A stretch of 64,000 bases of DNA from contig CBFDBO010000009.1 of assembly GCA_965603075.1 (NCBI GenBank), forward strand, positions 60,553 to 124,552, written 5' to 3'. Origin of the DNA: JABJOR01 sp965603075. Its GTDB lineage: Bacteria > Pseudomonadota > Alphaproteobacteria > Rhodospirillales > Casp-alpha2. Made by a program: the position numbers and the translations under genes. Positions 18,790 through 28,115 of the stretch are shown here, one piece after another. Below the pieces are notes generated by a model. It worked only from the letters and a program-made list of their open reading frames with translations. It was not told the DNA's origin and did not search any database. The first letter of the stretch is position 1; every line of letters starts with the position of its first letter.

Positions 18790-20502
18790 GCCATCTTTAC
18801 GAAGAATGTTCATGTGTTCATTGACTTCGGCGCTTCGTAACCGGGCTTTGATATTAAGCGGTGGTAGGGCTTCATCTTGGAAGAATTGCGGCAATTCATC
18901 CTCAGCTTCGCTAAAACCAGCGGCCACATTAAAGGCATGTTCCAATCGAAGGGTGTCTTCGCCCATGGTTTTTAGATCACTAACCGTGATCGCACCATCG
19001 TGGGCATCGTTCATGGCCGTAACCATCATTTCATATTCAACATCGGTGACCGAACGTCCAAAAATACAAAGACCAATTGAATCCGCAATGGCACATTTGC
19101 GTTGCATGATATAACTCTCGGTCGCTAATTCCTTGATATCTTTTCCGGCGCATTCATAGGCTGGCAAATTGCCTACAGTATGATCCGCCCCCTGCGCGGT
19201 GACCATCATCGAAATACCCGTAACTTCGATCAGGCGCGGATCATAAGCACTGATGGCTTGTTTCTTGATAACAGGGACGCGGTGAAAGCCGAGGGCTTCG
19301 CCAACCCGCGCCGTTCCTTGTGCCAAATAGCGCGCACGTTCGTTATCAACGCGCATTTCATTTAAGGTTTTTTCCATATAACCAACGTCACCAAATTCGG
19401 CTTCGCCTGAGTCGATTAAAACACCCAAGGTGGCCCCGGCCTCGATGGTGTCGATCCCCAGATCATTACATATTTCATTCAAAACTGCCGTATGATCAGG
19501 TTCATCAATGCCAAGATTGGTCCCCAACAAACAGAGTGTTTCATACTCTATGGGTGATACGCTTTCTTTGCCTTGCGCGTCTACATAGACATTGGAACAT
19601 TTAATCATACAGCCGGGCATACAGGCGTGAGACGGATCGCCGCCACGTTCCATATTACGTTCGCGAATAAAATCACCGCCCATTTTGAAGACTTCGTCTT
19701 TAGATGACGTCATCTGGCCTTCGGTGAAGTTTCGAACGGGTAATCCCCCCATATAGTTGGTGATATCAGCCATCATCGCGGTGCCGAGGCGCTGCATATT
19801 CTGCACGGGAACCTGCTCACCCAGCTTCTTGGTGTATTCCTTGATGGTACCCATCAACTTGCGACGATCATGGAAGGTCGGCATTTTAATGTTATCGACC
19901 ACCATGGCTTTCACTTTTTTCGATCCCATAACAGCGCCGACCCCACCTCGGGCCGCCAACCGTGTTGGGCGTAAATCCGTATCGCTAAACGCGATACCCG
20001 CCATTAGGCCTTGGTATTCGCCAACGGGGCCACACAGACTAAGACTTACTTTTAGTCCATATTTTTCATGCAAAAGCTTTGCTGCTTCAATGTTGCCCTT
20101 ACCCATATAGGGGCTGGCATCATGGAATAAAACCTCACCGTCTTTTGTAAAGTGAATAACGATCCAGTCTTCTGACGCGCCGTGTAAGGTGAAGCCGGAA
20201 ATTTCTTGCTGACCCATTGCATAGGCAAACGTCCCACCAGCATTGGCTTCTTTAATCCCCCCGGTTAAAGGACTTTTACAGCCGACACTGATACGGTTCG
20301 CATTGGAGAAATTAGTCCCCGCAAACGGGCCCGCCGAGAATATCAATGGATTTTCTGGCGATAGAGGATCAACCGTAGCGACCTTTGCGTCCAGCAAAGT
20401 CTTGGCAATCAGGTACCGCCCGACAAAGGATACATCTTTACCATTCAGCTCTTGGGTTTTGATAGATTGATTGCTCAGTTCGATATGGTGATATTTACGC
20501 AT
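18778..20502 (-). CDS. Aldehyde:ferredoxin oxidoreductase (tungsten/molybdopterin enzyme)
   Basis: The 574-residue protein belongs to the AOR family, which oxidises aldehydes to acids, or runs in reverse, with a bis-pterin tungsten or molybdenum centre and a 4Fe-4S cluster. The cluster ligands are visible as C-x2-C-x3-C in ACMPGCMIKC (about residues 292-301) and a distal Cys in DSIGLC (about 478). The N-terminal domain has GPFAGTNFSNANR and the pterin-binding RGGVGAVMGSKKVKA. It is slightly shorter than archaeal AOR (about 605). No pterin-cofactor or partner electron-transfer gene lies beside it, and it appears to be a single-gene unit. Confidence 0.93.
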   Translation of the reverse strand: MRKYHHIELSNQSIKTQELNGKDVSFVGRYLIAKTLLDAKVATVDPLSPENPLIFSAGPFAGTNFSNANRISVGCKSPLTGGIKEANAGGTFAYAMGQQEISGFTLHGASEDWIVIHFTKDGEVLFHDASPYMGKGNIEAAKLLHEKYGLKVSLSLCGPVGEYQGLMAGIAFSDTDLRPTRLAARGGVGAVMGSKKVKAMVVDNIKMPTFHDRRKLMGTIKEYTKKLGEQVPVQNMQRLGTAMMADITNYMGGLPVRNFTEGQMTSSKDEVFKMGGDFIRERNMERGGDPSHACMPGCMIKCSNVYVDAQGKESVSPIEYETLCLLGTNLGIDEPDHTAVLNEICNDLGIDTIEAGATLGVLIDSGEAEFGDVGYMEKTLNEMRVDNERARYLAQGTARVGEALGFHRVPVIKKQAISAYDPRLIEVTGISMMVTAQGADHTVGNLPAYECAGKDIKELATESYIMQRKCAIADSIGLCIFGRSVTDVEYEMMVTAMNDAHDGAITVSDLKTMGEDTLRLEHAFNVAAGFSEAEDELPQFFQDEALPPLNIKARLRSAEVNEHMNILRKDGLGV

Positions 20503-20528
20503 TCTAAAGTATCCTGAATTATCGACGG

Positions 20529-21428
20529 TTAGGTTTTCTTCCTAATATTTGCAATAGCGATACCGCTCAATATCACACCCAATGCAAAAATCATATTTAA
20601 AGATATAATCTCATTTAGGAAGATTGCACCCCATGTAACACCCATACAGGGAATAATATAATTAATGAGCGCAAAAAAAGTGGTCCCACGCGCGGCGACA
20701 AGTTGAAAATGGATGATCGCAGCAAGGGCTGTCGGGAATATTCCGATATAAAGGTTAGCCAGCAATGACGCCTGGGTTGGATCAAGCAACCAAGGTTTAT
20801 CCATGATCATCGATAACGGCACCATTTGCAAAGACGCGCAAATCATCACCGCGCCACTACGTTCAATGGGATCACCCCCTGAAGGCATCCGGCGAATCAC
20901 AACGGTGGTTACGGCGTAACTGACGGCCGCCGCCGCCACGGCCATTTCACTGAATAAATGAGAGCCAAACCCCATTAAGGCTTTAGGCCCAACCAATATA
21001 ACAATACCGATAAGGCCAACAATAATACCGACAAATTTTTGCGGGGTGATTTTATCGGTGCTTGTATAAAAATGGGCCAGAACCACGGTCGCCAATGGCA
21101 TCAGCGCCATTAAAATGGCTGCTTTCCCGCTATCAATGCTAACTTCGCCCCAGGTAATTAAAAAGAACGGTAAAGAGTTCCCCGTAAAGGCGACAATGAA
21201 AAAGGCGATCCAGTCCCGACCAAAAAGGGGTAACTTCTGCCCCCTAATTTTCAGGAAAACCATTAAAATAATAGCTGCCACACCCAACCGTGCCGCGACC
21301 AGCGTCAAGGGTGGTAGCGTCTCGACGGCTACTTTGATCATGGTAAAAGAAGAACTCCATAAAGCAGCCAACAGCAATAAAAGGGCTATATGGCGCAATA
21401 GAGTGTTATCTTTCTCAATCGATACCAT
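20529..21428 (-). CDS. EamA/DMT-family transporter
   Basis: A roughly 299-residue ten-helix drug/metabolite transporter with two EamA repeats. The open frame extends upstream into the epimerase gene, but the first membrane helix follows closely on Met-Val-Ser-Ile-Glu at 21428, so I use that ATG; it still overlaps the end of the epimerase gene by 14 bases. The family signature is seen in the GxxLPFFLITWGE-type segment and the C-terminal LNEIISLNMIFALGVILSG. Substrate unknown. It is the second gene of a likely pair with the epimerase. Confidence 0.82.
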   Translation of the reverse strand: MVSIEKDNTLLRHIALLLLLAALWSSSFTMIKVAVETLPPLTLVAARLGVAAIILMVFLKIRGQKLPLFGRDWIAFFIVAFTGNSLPFFLITWGEVSIDSGKAAILMALMPLATVVLAHFYTSTDKITPQKFVGIIVGLIGIVILVGPKALMGFGSHLFSEMAVAAAAVSYAVTTVVIRRMPSGGDPIERSGAVMICASLQMVPLSMIMDKPWLLDPTQASLLANLYIGIFPTALAAIIHFQLVAARGTTFFALINYIIPCMGVTWGAIFLNEIISLNMIFALGVILSGIAIANIRKKT

Positions 21429-22404
21429 AAAATTCACGATACCAATTGATGAACAGGGGAATACCTTCCGCAATTGATGTCTTCGGATCAAAGCCAAAAT
21501 CACGGCGGGTCGCATCGATATCCGCGTAGGTTTCTTTTACATCGCCTTGCTGCATGGGTTGGTAATCAATAATTGCCTTGCGCCCCAGATTATCTTCCAA
21601 CAAGCCAATGTAATCCATTAAAGCTTCAGATTTGTGATTGCCGATATTATAAACTCTGTGCGGTGGTTTACCCGTTTCCGGATCAAGGGCAGCCGGTCCA
21701 TCCAGACAGCCAACAACGCCCGAGACGATATCATCGATATAGGTGAAATCACGACGCATATCACCATGATTAAAGACTTCAATCGGCTCCCCCGCAATAA
21801 TTTTGCGGGTAAATATGAAGGCCGCCATATCGGGGCGCCCCCAGGGGCCATATACCGTGAAGAAGCGTAATCCCGTTAGGGGCACACCAAACATTCTGGC
21901 GTAGCTTTCAGAAATCATTTCCATGGACTTTTTAGTGGCGGCGTAAAGCGAGACGGGGTGATCAACCCGGTCCTCGACACTAAACGGTAATTTTGTATTG
22001 GCACCGTAGACGGACGACGAAGAGGCATACACAAAATGCTTTAGTGACGGCAGCTTTTTACAAGCTTCTAACAAGACAACGTGCGCATCAAGATTACTAT
22101 GCATATAAATATAGGGATCAACCAAGGAATGCCGTACGCCGGCTTGGGCTGCCAAATGGACGACACGATCAATATCATCACGGCGGGTGAGCAATCCTTC
22201 AACGGCTTTTCGGTCGGCGATATCGGCGATTTCAATTTCAAAACCATCATAGTCTTTTAAAATAGCCAAACGGGCTTCTTTCAAACGCACATCGTAATAA
22301 TCATTGAGATTATCAATACCGACGACTTTCTCGCCACGTTCCAATAATAACCGGCTTGTATTAAAACCAATAAATCCAGCCGCACCTGTCACCAAAACTG
22401 TCAT
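21415..22404 (-). CDS. NAD-dependent epimerase (probable UDP-glucuronate 4-epimerase)
   Basis: The 329-residue extended short-chain dehydrogenase has the NAD-binding motif TGAAGFIG (about residues 6-13), the DNLNDYYDVRLKEARL segment characteristic of the UDP-glucuronate 4-epimerase group, the catalytic Ser-rich SSSSVYG and the YxxxK pair in YAATK. The later TGLRFFTVYGPWGRPDMA block also fits. It would interconvert UDP-glucuronate and UDP-galacturonate for surface polysaccharide. No glycosyltransferase lies next to it. An exact substrate needs biochemical or phylogenetic support. Confidence 0.87.
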   Translation of the reverse strand: MTVLVTGAAGFIGFNTSRLLLERGEKVVGIDNLNDYYDVRLKEARLAILKDYDGFEIEIADIADRKAVEGLLTRRDDIDRVVHLAAQAGVRHSLVDPYIYMHSNLDAHVVLLEACKKLPSLKHFVYASSSSVYGANTKLPFSVEDRVDHPVSLYAATKKSMEMISESYARMFGVPLTGLRFFTVYGPWGRPDMAAFIFTRKIIAGEPIEVFNHGDMRRDFTYIDDIVSGVVGCLDGPAALDPETGKPPHRVYNIGNHKSEALMDYIGLLEDNLGRKAIIDYQPMQQGDVKETYADIDATRRDFGFDPKTSIAEGIPLFINWYREFYGID

Positions 22405-22487
22405 GGGGTATCCTTATTTAAAATTCTAGCATCTCTATAGGGTATTGAAGGATGGAAATCACCCTTTTTTAACCTCGACTTTAATGT

Positions 22488-23363
22488 CTATAAAACATAC
22501 CACAATAACAGGGGTAACGTCAGGAAAGACATTAAAGTTGATATAACAATCATGCCTGCCACTTCATCGGGCGCACGGTCATAACGCACAGCAAATAAAT
22601 AGTTAAAAACCGCCACAGGCATGGTTGATTGTAAAATAAGCACGCCACGGGTGGCCCCTTCGAAACCGAAGCCGTAGGCCACACACCAGCCAACAGCAAA
22701 TCCCATCCCCAAACGCAAGGTCGACAATAGAATTGTCCGTGTCATGCCAGCCACTTTTAAACTGGCAAGGTTTACCCCCAGCATAATCAACATCAGAGGG
22801 ATGGTTAACCCTGCCAATATCTCCGTTGAGCTTGCAACCCAACGGGGGACTTCAAATCCACCCAAAGTGAAGAAAATCGCAGCGCCCGTTGCATAGATAA
22901 AAGGCAGCTTAATAAAGCGACGGAAAGAAAACGCGCCAGCCGAAAAAGCGATTCCCAGTGTAAACAGCAACACAATATCAACAGTGAAATAAGTTATGGC
23001 CAGTGCGAGGCCTTCTTGACCAAAGGCAAACAGACAAAGTGGCAACCCCATATTACCAATATTCGCCCATACAAGCGGTGGTAATATGTTTTGCATATTC
23101 ACCTTGAATACTTTCAAGATGATCGCCCCGATGACAGCAAATAAAACAATCGTAATGGCGGCGGCCAGGGCCATTTCGGAAAATGCCGTTGGATCAATTT
23201 CTACTTGGGTTAACGTCGAGAATACCAGACACGGTGTGCCGACATACGTTACTAATAAAGTAATTTGCTCGACATCGAATGATAATCCGCGCCTTGACCA
23301 ATAATAACCGATAAACGCACAAATTGTAACGGGCGAGATAATGGTGAAGAGTTCGAGTAACAT
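22488..23363 (-). CDS. AEC-family transporter (auxin efflux carrier-like permease)
   Basis: A 291-residue membrane protein with about ten hydrophobic segments and the AEC pattern: an N-terminal half with GTPCLVFSTL, a central LVWANIGNMGLPLCLFAFG, and a C-terminal half with LQSTMPVAVFNYLFAVRY and a small-residue-rich end. Bacterial members export or import organic anions such as malate or malonate. Its ATG overlaps the rarD stop by one base (TAATG on the minus strand), so it is translated with rarD. Confidence 0.85.
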   Translation of the reverse strand: MLLELFTIISPVTICAFIGYYWSRRGLSFDVEQITLLVTYVGTPCLVFSTLTQVEIDPTAFSEMALAAAITIVLFAVIGAIILKVFKVNMQNILPPLVWANIGNMGLPLCLFAFGQEGLALAITYFTVDIVLLFTLGIAFSAGAFSFRRFIKLPFIYATGAAIFFTLGGFEVPRWVASSTEILAGLTIPLMLIMLGVNLASLKVAGMTRTILLSTLRLGMGFAVGWCVAYGFGFEGATRGVLILQSTMPVAVFNYLFAVRYDRAPDEVAGMIVISTLMSFLTLPLLLWYVL

Positions 23364-24268
23364 TAAGCCGTATCTTTACTGGTTTGTTTGTTATTTTTGA
23401 TAGCATCAATTGAATACAAAACCAAAGCAACCCAGATAAATACAAAACTAACCAGATGCCAATCGGTAAATAATTCACCAAACACAAAGACCGCCAAGAT
23501 GAAATGCCCCGTTGGGGTAAGGTATTGAAAAAATCCAAGCATGGATAACGGCAATCGACGCGCGGCGGCGGTAAAAAACACCAAAGGTACCGAGGTTATA
23601 ATACCACTGAGCATAACCAAGAATAATAAGTTCAGGTCCATATCATTAACCACGGGAGTTTGCATGCCGGGTCCAAACCACAGCCACGCGATATAGACCA
23701 AGCCGAAGGGCACGATGATCCCGGTTTCCACAAATAATCCCGGAACAGCATCAACAGGAGCTTTTTTTCGTAACAGCCCATAGATAGCAAACGTGATCCC
23801 CAGTGCGATGGAAATCCAAGGTACCTCACCCGCCATCACCGCCATAATCAAAACACCGGTGGTCGCCAAGGATACAGCAATCCACTGTATTTTTCGTAAT
23901 CGCTCCCCCATGACAAACACGCCGAGCAAAACGTTCATGATCGGATTGATGTAATAACCTAAACTCGATTGAAGCACATAATCATTGGCAATGGCCCAAA
24001 TAAAAATTCCCCAATTTACACTCAGGAACAGTGTTGAAGCCAACATATATTTCACGGTCGAACGATCAGCAAAGATAGTTCTAACTTTGTACCAATGACC
24101 CAATATCAATATCACGGGCAATAAAGCTAACATCACCCATAGGGCGCGGTGTGCCATCAATTCCAAAACCGGAACGGTTGCTAGGGTTTTAAAATAAAGG
24201 GGGAACATTCCCCAAATCAGGAATGTTCCAAGCGCAAATAGGCTACCGCTGTAACGGTTTTCCTGCAT
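23363..24268 (-). CDS. rarD: RarD-type EamA transporter
   Basis: A 301-residue ten-helix protein. The N-terminus (GSLFALGTFLIWGMFPLYFK) and the block SLGYYINPIMNVLLG are characteristic of the RarD subgroup of the drug/metabolite superfamily; PLSMLGFFQYLTPTGHF follows in the second half. The transported compound is not known. It heads a two-gene unit with the AEC permease. Confidence 0.88.
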   Translation of the reverse strand: MQENRYSGSLFALGTFLIWGMFPLYFKTLATVPVLELMAHRALWVMLALLPVILILGHWYKVRTIFADRSTVKYMLASTLFLSVNWGIFIWAIANDYVLQSSLGYYINPIMNVLLGVFVMGERLRKIQWIAVSLATTGVLIMAVMAGEVPWISIALGITFAIYGLLRKKAPVDAVPGLFVETGIIVPFGLVYIAWLWFGPGMQTPVVNDMDLNLLFLVMLSGIITSVPLVFFTAAARRLPLSMLGFFQYLTPTGHFILAVFVFGELFTDWHLVSFVFIWVALVLYSIDAIKNNKQTSKDTA

Positions 24269-24335
24269 TCTTGATCCTTACTTACGTAAACGAAATGTCG
24301 TCACTGACCACTTAATCGCCGCCTTAATCGAACCG

Positions 24336-25751
24336 TTAATCAATTGTGGCGATTCTCAATGAGTTTGTACCACCGGGCGTTCCAAATGGGAACCCGGCTG
24401 TGATAATCAAACGATCACCAGCGCTGGCAAATTCATAGGCTTGGGCAATTTGAATGGATTTGCTTTCCATTTCACGAAAGCTTGATACATCATCGGTAAC
24501 CACACAATGTACCCCCCATGACAAAGCAAGCTGACGGGCGGTTCGGGCGCGTGGTGTGCAACAAATGATAGGTACATCCGGACGTTCGCGGGACGCCCGT
24601 AAAGTCGTTGATCCCGTTGTCGTAAAGGTCACAATTGCCGCGGCAGAAATTGTCGTGGCACATAGACTGGCCGAAGCCGAAATAGCGTCCGCTGAGGTAC
24701 CTAGCGGCTCTGGACGTTGCGATACAATCATTTCTGAATAAATTGGATCTTTTTCTACGCTGCTGATAATTCTGTCCATCATGGAAACCGCTTCTACCGG
24801 ATAATCACCAGCGGCTGTTTCCGCAGAGAGCATAACCGCATCCGCCCCGTCATAAACAGCGGTTGCCACATCGGAGGCTTCTGCGCGGGTTGGGGTGGGT
24901 GTATTGATCATCGATTCCAACATTTGGGTCGCCACAATAACTGGTTTTCCCTGTTCATGGCATTCTCGTAAAATCTGTTTTTGAAAAGCAGGTACAGCTT
25001 CAGGCGGTGATTCCACGCCCAGATCACCACGGGCTACCATCAACGAGTCAGCTATACTAACGATTTCTTTGAGTTGTTCCATGGCCTTAGGTTTTTCAAG
25101 TTTGACCATTATTTTGGCCCGCCCGGCCACCAGTTTCTGACCTTCAAGAACATCTTCAGGGCGCTGAACGAACGAAAGCGCAATCCACTCGATCCCCAAA
25201 TCAAGGGCAAAGCGTAAATCTTCGTGATCCTTTTCCGTCAAAGGAGAAACATCGATTAAGGCATTGGGTAGATTAACACCTTTATGGTTAGAGAGAACCC
25301 CACCGGTAATGACGTCACAAACAGCAAAATCAGTGCCAAATTCACGTACAGCCAGACATAACTTACCATCATCAAGCAGCAATTCTGTACCTTCTTCAAG
25401 CGATCGAAAAACTTCTGGATGGGGTAATTGAACGCGGGTATCATCACCATCAGCGCCATCCAAATCGAGCTGGAACGTGCCCCCTTCAATCAATTGTATG
25501 CTACCATCGACAAAGTTTCCGACGCGAAATTTAGGGCCTTGCATATCAGCCAGAATACCAATTGGTCGATCAAAGCGCTTTTCAAGCTCGCGGATATCTT
25601 CATACCGTTTTCGGTGATCTTCGTGGGTACCATGGCTAAAGTTCAAACGAAAGACATCAACCCCCGCCTCAAATAGTTCTGCCATTTTTTCGATATCAGA
25701 GGATGCAGGGCCCAATGTGGCAATGATTTTTGCTTTGCGTAATCGTCTCAT
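24336..25751 (-). CDS. pyk: Pyruvate kinase
   Basis: The 471-residue glycolytic enzyme converts phosphoenolpyruvate and ADP to pyruvate and ATP. It starts with RLRKAKIIATLGPASSD, has DVFRLNFSHG, the active-site segment IMVKLEKPKAMEQL, MVARGDLGVE and the ATQMLESMI block, then SAETAAGDYP. Length is normal and no key residue seems missing. It appears to be a single-gene unit with a long AT-rich upstream region. Confidence 0.96.
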   Translation of the reverse strand: MRRLRKAKIIATLGPASSDIEKMAELFEAGVDVFRLNFSHGTHEDHRKRYEDIRELEKRFDRPIGILADMQGPKFRVGNFVDGSIQLIEGGTFQLDLDGADGDDTRVQLPHPEVFRSLEEGTELLLDDGKLCLAVREFGTDFAVCDVITGGVLSNHKGVNLPNALIDVSPLTEKDHEDLRFALDLGIEWIALSFVQRPEDVLEGQKLVAGRAKIMVKLEKPKAMEQLKEIVSIADSLMVARGDLGVESPPEAVPAFQKQILRECHEQGKPVIVATQMLESMINTPTPTRAEASDVATAVYDGADAVMLSAETAAGDYPVEAVSMMDRIISSVEKDPIYSEMIVSQRPEPLGTSADAISASASLCATTISAAAIVTFTTTGSTTLRASRERPDVPIICCTPRARTARQLALSWGVHCVVTDDVSSFREMESKSIQIAQAYEFASAGDRLIITAGFPFGTPGGTNSLRIATID

Positions 25752-26041
25752 CCGAAAGTGTGCTCCGTTATGTTTTTAGTTTTTGCTTCAGGGGCCAAAC
25801 AACACGATGTTGTGCGTTTTATTTTTAGTTATTTAATAGCGCATAAGGCAATAATCATATAAAAAATATTTTTTTATGTTTTTTCCGAAAATAAAGTTTC
25901 AGAAAGCTATTCATGGTATAAAATAAATATAGCCGAATGTAAAATCATCGCTTTGCTGTTAAGCATTGATTTAATTATGCAATAAATTTCATAGGGATTT
26001 TTACAGAAATTTATTAAAGAAATTTGTTACAGGAAATTTTT

Positions 26042-26746
26042 ATGTTAAAAAAATTTATTTCAAATGCCCTGTTGTCCGTGGTGATGGATAAATCCGCCCG
26101 TCAAAAACTTGATAAAAATAAATCAAGTTCCCCCCCCGATAAAAAAACAAAAAAACGGATCAAATCAGAAAAACCTGTAGCCGATAAAAAATCAATAAAA
26201 CAAAAAGAGAAAACAAAACCATCCGCAGACTCTGATGAAGATATCTTAAATACAATTGCCAGTGCTGTCGCCCTAGCTCGTAAGGAAGTTGAGGAAGGCA
26301 TACCCCAGCGGGGGGCAAAAGCCCCCTCTACGCGTACCCCGCCCCACACACTAGCGCGTACATCAACACGGGAAAACCTAAATGCATCAAATCCCCCTGT
26401 ACGCCCGAAAACAACCCGTGAGTCATTCGTGCCCTCCCATGAGCAGAAAAACCTAGCCGATACACCCTCCTCAACCCGTCAAAAACTAATTGCCAACGCT
26501 CTTGATATTCAAAGACAAAAAGCCCACATACTGGATGACCTTGACCCTGCTGCCAGAGACAAACTTCAATTGATGGCACAGTTTGCCCTTGCCCCTGAAT
26601 CTTTACCCGATGAATTAAAGAAGGAATTTGGTATTGGCGTTTCAAATACGGGGAATGAACCGCCAAAGGTTGAACATGAAGACACCGGACTTGTCGATAA
26701 TATTGGCGGAGGTCGTAAGCCGCGTATAACGCGGCGAAAGCGTTGA
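26042..26746 (+). CDS. Hypothetical Lys-rich protein upstream of cheZ
   Basis: I do not recognise this 234-residue protein. After a short N-terminal segment (LKKFISNALLSVV) comes a highly basic, probably disordered stretch rich in Lys, Ser, Asp and Pro (about 18-65). Then follow a helical segment with ILNTIASAVALARKEV, a Pro/Thr/Arg-rich linker, and a C-terminal helical part around LDPAARDKLQLMAQFALAPE, ending in another Arg/Lys-rich tail. The ATG at 26042 has AGGA upstream; a TTG at 26024 also opens the frame. It lies 187 bases before a cheZ-like gene on the same strand, so a motility role is possible but unproven. Confidence 0.6.
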   Translation: MLKKFISNALLSVVMDKSARQKLDKNKSSSPPDKKTKKRIKSEKPVADKKSIKQKEKTKPSADSDEDILNTIASAVALARKEVEEGIPQRGAKAPSTRTPPHTLARTSTRENLNASNPPVRPKTTRESFVPSHEQKNLADTPSSTRQKLIANALDIQRQKAHILDDLDPAARDKLQLMAQFALAPESLPDELKKEFGIGVSNTGNEPPKVEHEDTGLVDNIGGGRKPRITRRKR

Positions 26747-26933
26747 AATTATTAATTTTTTAGCATATTCATTCTTCCTTTCCGTTTTGAGTAAAATTTG
26801 TTACCTTGAGTAACGTTATTTTTATGCAATTTCTGGCTCAATTTAAAATTTCGCTGGCTTTTTGGCTGTATTATTGAGAAAAAGATAAATAGCCCCAATC
26901 AGATATAAATGATTTCCCATGATCGAGATTAAA

Positions 26934-27479
26934 ATGAATGATATGAAAAAAAATGACGAAGTGGATATCGACACACTGAAAGGCGAATTAGTTGGTCTTT
27001 TCCAGTATGTTAGCCGTGTTCGCCACGAAATTGCGGCGATCAGCAGACCAACGGATGAAGACAATGACCTTCTCTCTATGGGGGATCAACTTGACGCTAT
27101 TGTCGGTGCCACTGAAGAAGCCACCAATACCATTATGGAAAGTGTAGAAAACTCTACAGAGCTGCTCTACAGCATCCGCAATGACGTTACGGATGAGCAA
27201 AAAGCTGTTATCGATAAATCTATCGAATGGAGCAACAACGTCTTCGAAGCATGTTCCTTTCAAGATATTACAGGACAACGTGTATCCAAAGTGATGAAAT
27301 CAATTATTTACGTTGAACAACGGGTGAATGCATTGATTGGTGTCTGGGGCAAAGATGAACTCGATAAAATTGAAGTCATGATCGGTAATGAAAAATCAGA
27401 GGATGAAAAGCTTCTGAACGGTCCACAGCTTAAAGGACAGGGAATTTCCCAAACTGATATCGACACATTGTTCGACTGA
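26934..27479 (+). CDS. cheZ: CheZ-like protein phosphatase (first paralogue)
   Basis: The 181-residue helical protein has the CheZ active-site signature FEACSFQDITGQRVSKVM at about residues 104-121, with the Asp and Gln of QDITGQ that in CheZ act on phospho-CheY. A C-terminal ISQTDIDTLFD resembles the CheY-binding tail of CheZ. I chose ATG 26934 over 26919 since GAG lies six bases before it. A second CheZ is encoded at 46864-47535 in the flagellar cluster. This copy stands outside the main cluster and may dephosphorylate a different CheY. Confidence 0.85.
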   Translation: MNDMKKNDEVDIDTLKGELVGLFQYVSRVRHEIAAISRPTDEDNDLLSMGDQLDAIVGATEEATNTIMESVENSTELLYSIRNDVTDEQKAVIDKSIEWSNNVFEACSFQDITGQRVSKVMKSIIYVEQRVNALIGVWGKDELDKIEVMIGNEKSEDEKLLNGPQLKGQGISQTDIDTLFD

Positions 27480-27521
27480 TAATAACTTTACCTCATCAAA
27501 CTTTTTAATTTGGGAACCGTC

Positions 27522-28076
27522 ATGAGATATCTACGCCTCATTTTTGGATTTATTTTTGGACTACTAATTGTCTCAGGAGCCGATATGGTTGAAGCCGCCG
27601 ACAAAGAAAACACTCTTTATCTTGAACTTAATTCTGGTCGTGTGGTCATTACCTTGCGCCCGGATCTGGCTCCTAACCATGTGGAGCGTATCAAAGAATT
27701 GGTTCGAGAAAAATTTTATGATGGCATTGTCTTCCACCGTGTTATCGAAGGGTTCATGGCACAAACAGGAGACCCCGATGGCAATGGTACAGGCGGTTCA
27801 GGTCAAAATATTGTAGCTGAATTCAGTGATGAACCACACGTAGAGGGCACCTTATCTATGGCCCGTTCATCCAATCCTAACAGCGCCGATTCACAGTTTT
27901 TCATTATGCTGGACGATTCCCCCCATTTAAACGGTCAGTACAGCGTTTGGGGCCAGGTCGAAAGTGGTATGGAGCACGTTCATGAGATCAAGCTGGGCGT
28001 ATCGTCTATGAACGGCAAAGTTTTTGATCCCGACAGCATCATTTCCTTGCGTGTTGCCGCCGACGTTGATGAATAA
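27522..28076 (+). CDS. Exported cyclophilin-type peptidyl-prolyl isomerase
   Basis: The 184-residue protein has an N-terminal signal peptide (RLIFGFIFGLLIV, likely cleaved after VEAA) and a cyclophilin domain. Active-site segments are FHRVIEGFMAQTGDPDGNGTG, shown here as FHRVIEGFMAQ and GDPDGNGTG, plus SQFFIML and YSVWGQVESG. It would speed prolyl isomerisation in periplasmic proteins. ATG 27522 is preferred over an in-frame TTG at 27510, since GGGA precedes it by six bases. It lies 42 bases after cheZ on the same strand and may share its transcript. Confidence 0.92.
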   Translation: MRYLRLIFGFIFGLLIVSGADMVEAADKENTLYLELNSGRVVITLRPDLAPNHVERIKELVREKFYDGIVFHRVIEGFMAQTGDPDGNGTGGSGQNIVAEFSDEPHVEGTLSMARSSNPNSADSQFFIMLDDSPHLNGQYSVWGQVESGMEHVHEIKLGVSSMNGKVFDPDSIISLRVAADVDE

Positions 28077-28115
28077 GTAGGATTAATAAGCAAGACGATT
28101 AATGAGATCGAATAA

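Noticed and set aside
26800..26814. GTTAC-CTTGA-GTAAC inverted repeat upstream of the first cheZ
   Set aside because: Arms of only five bases in AT-rich DNA; not followed by a T run, and no known regulator site fits.
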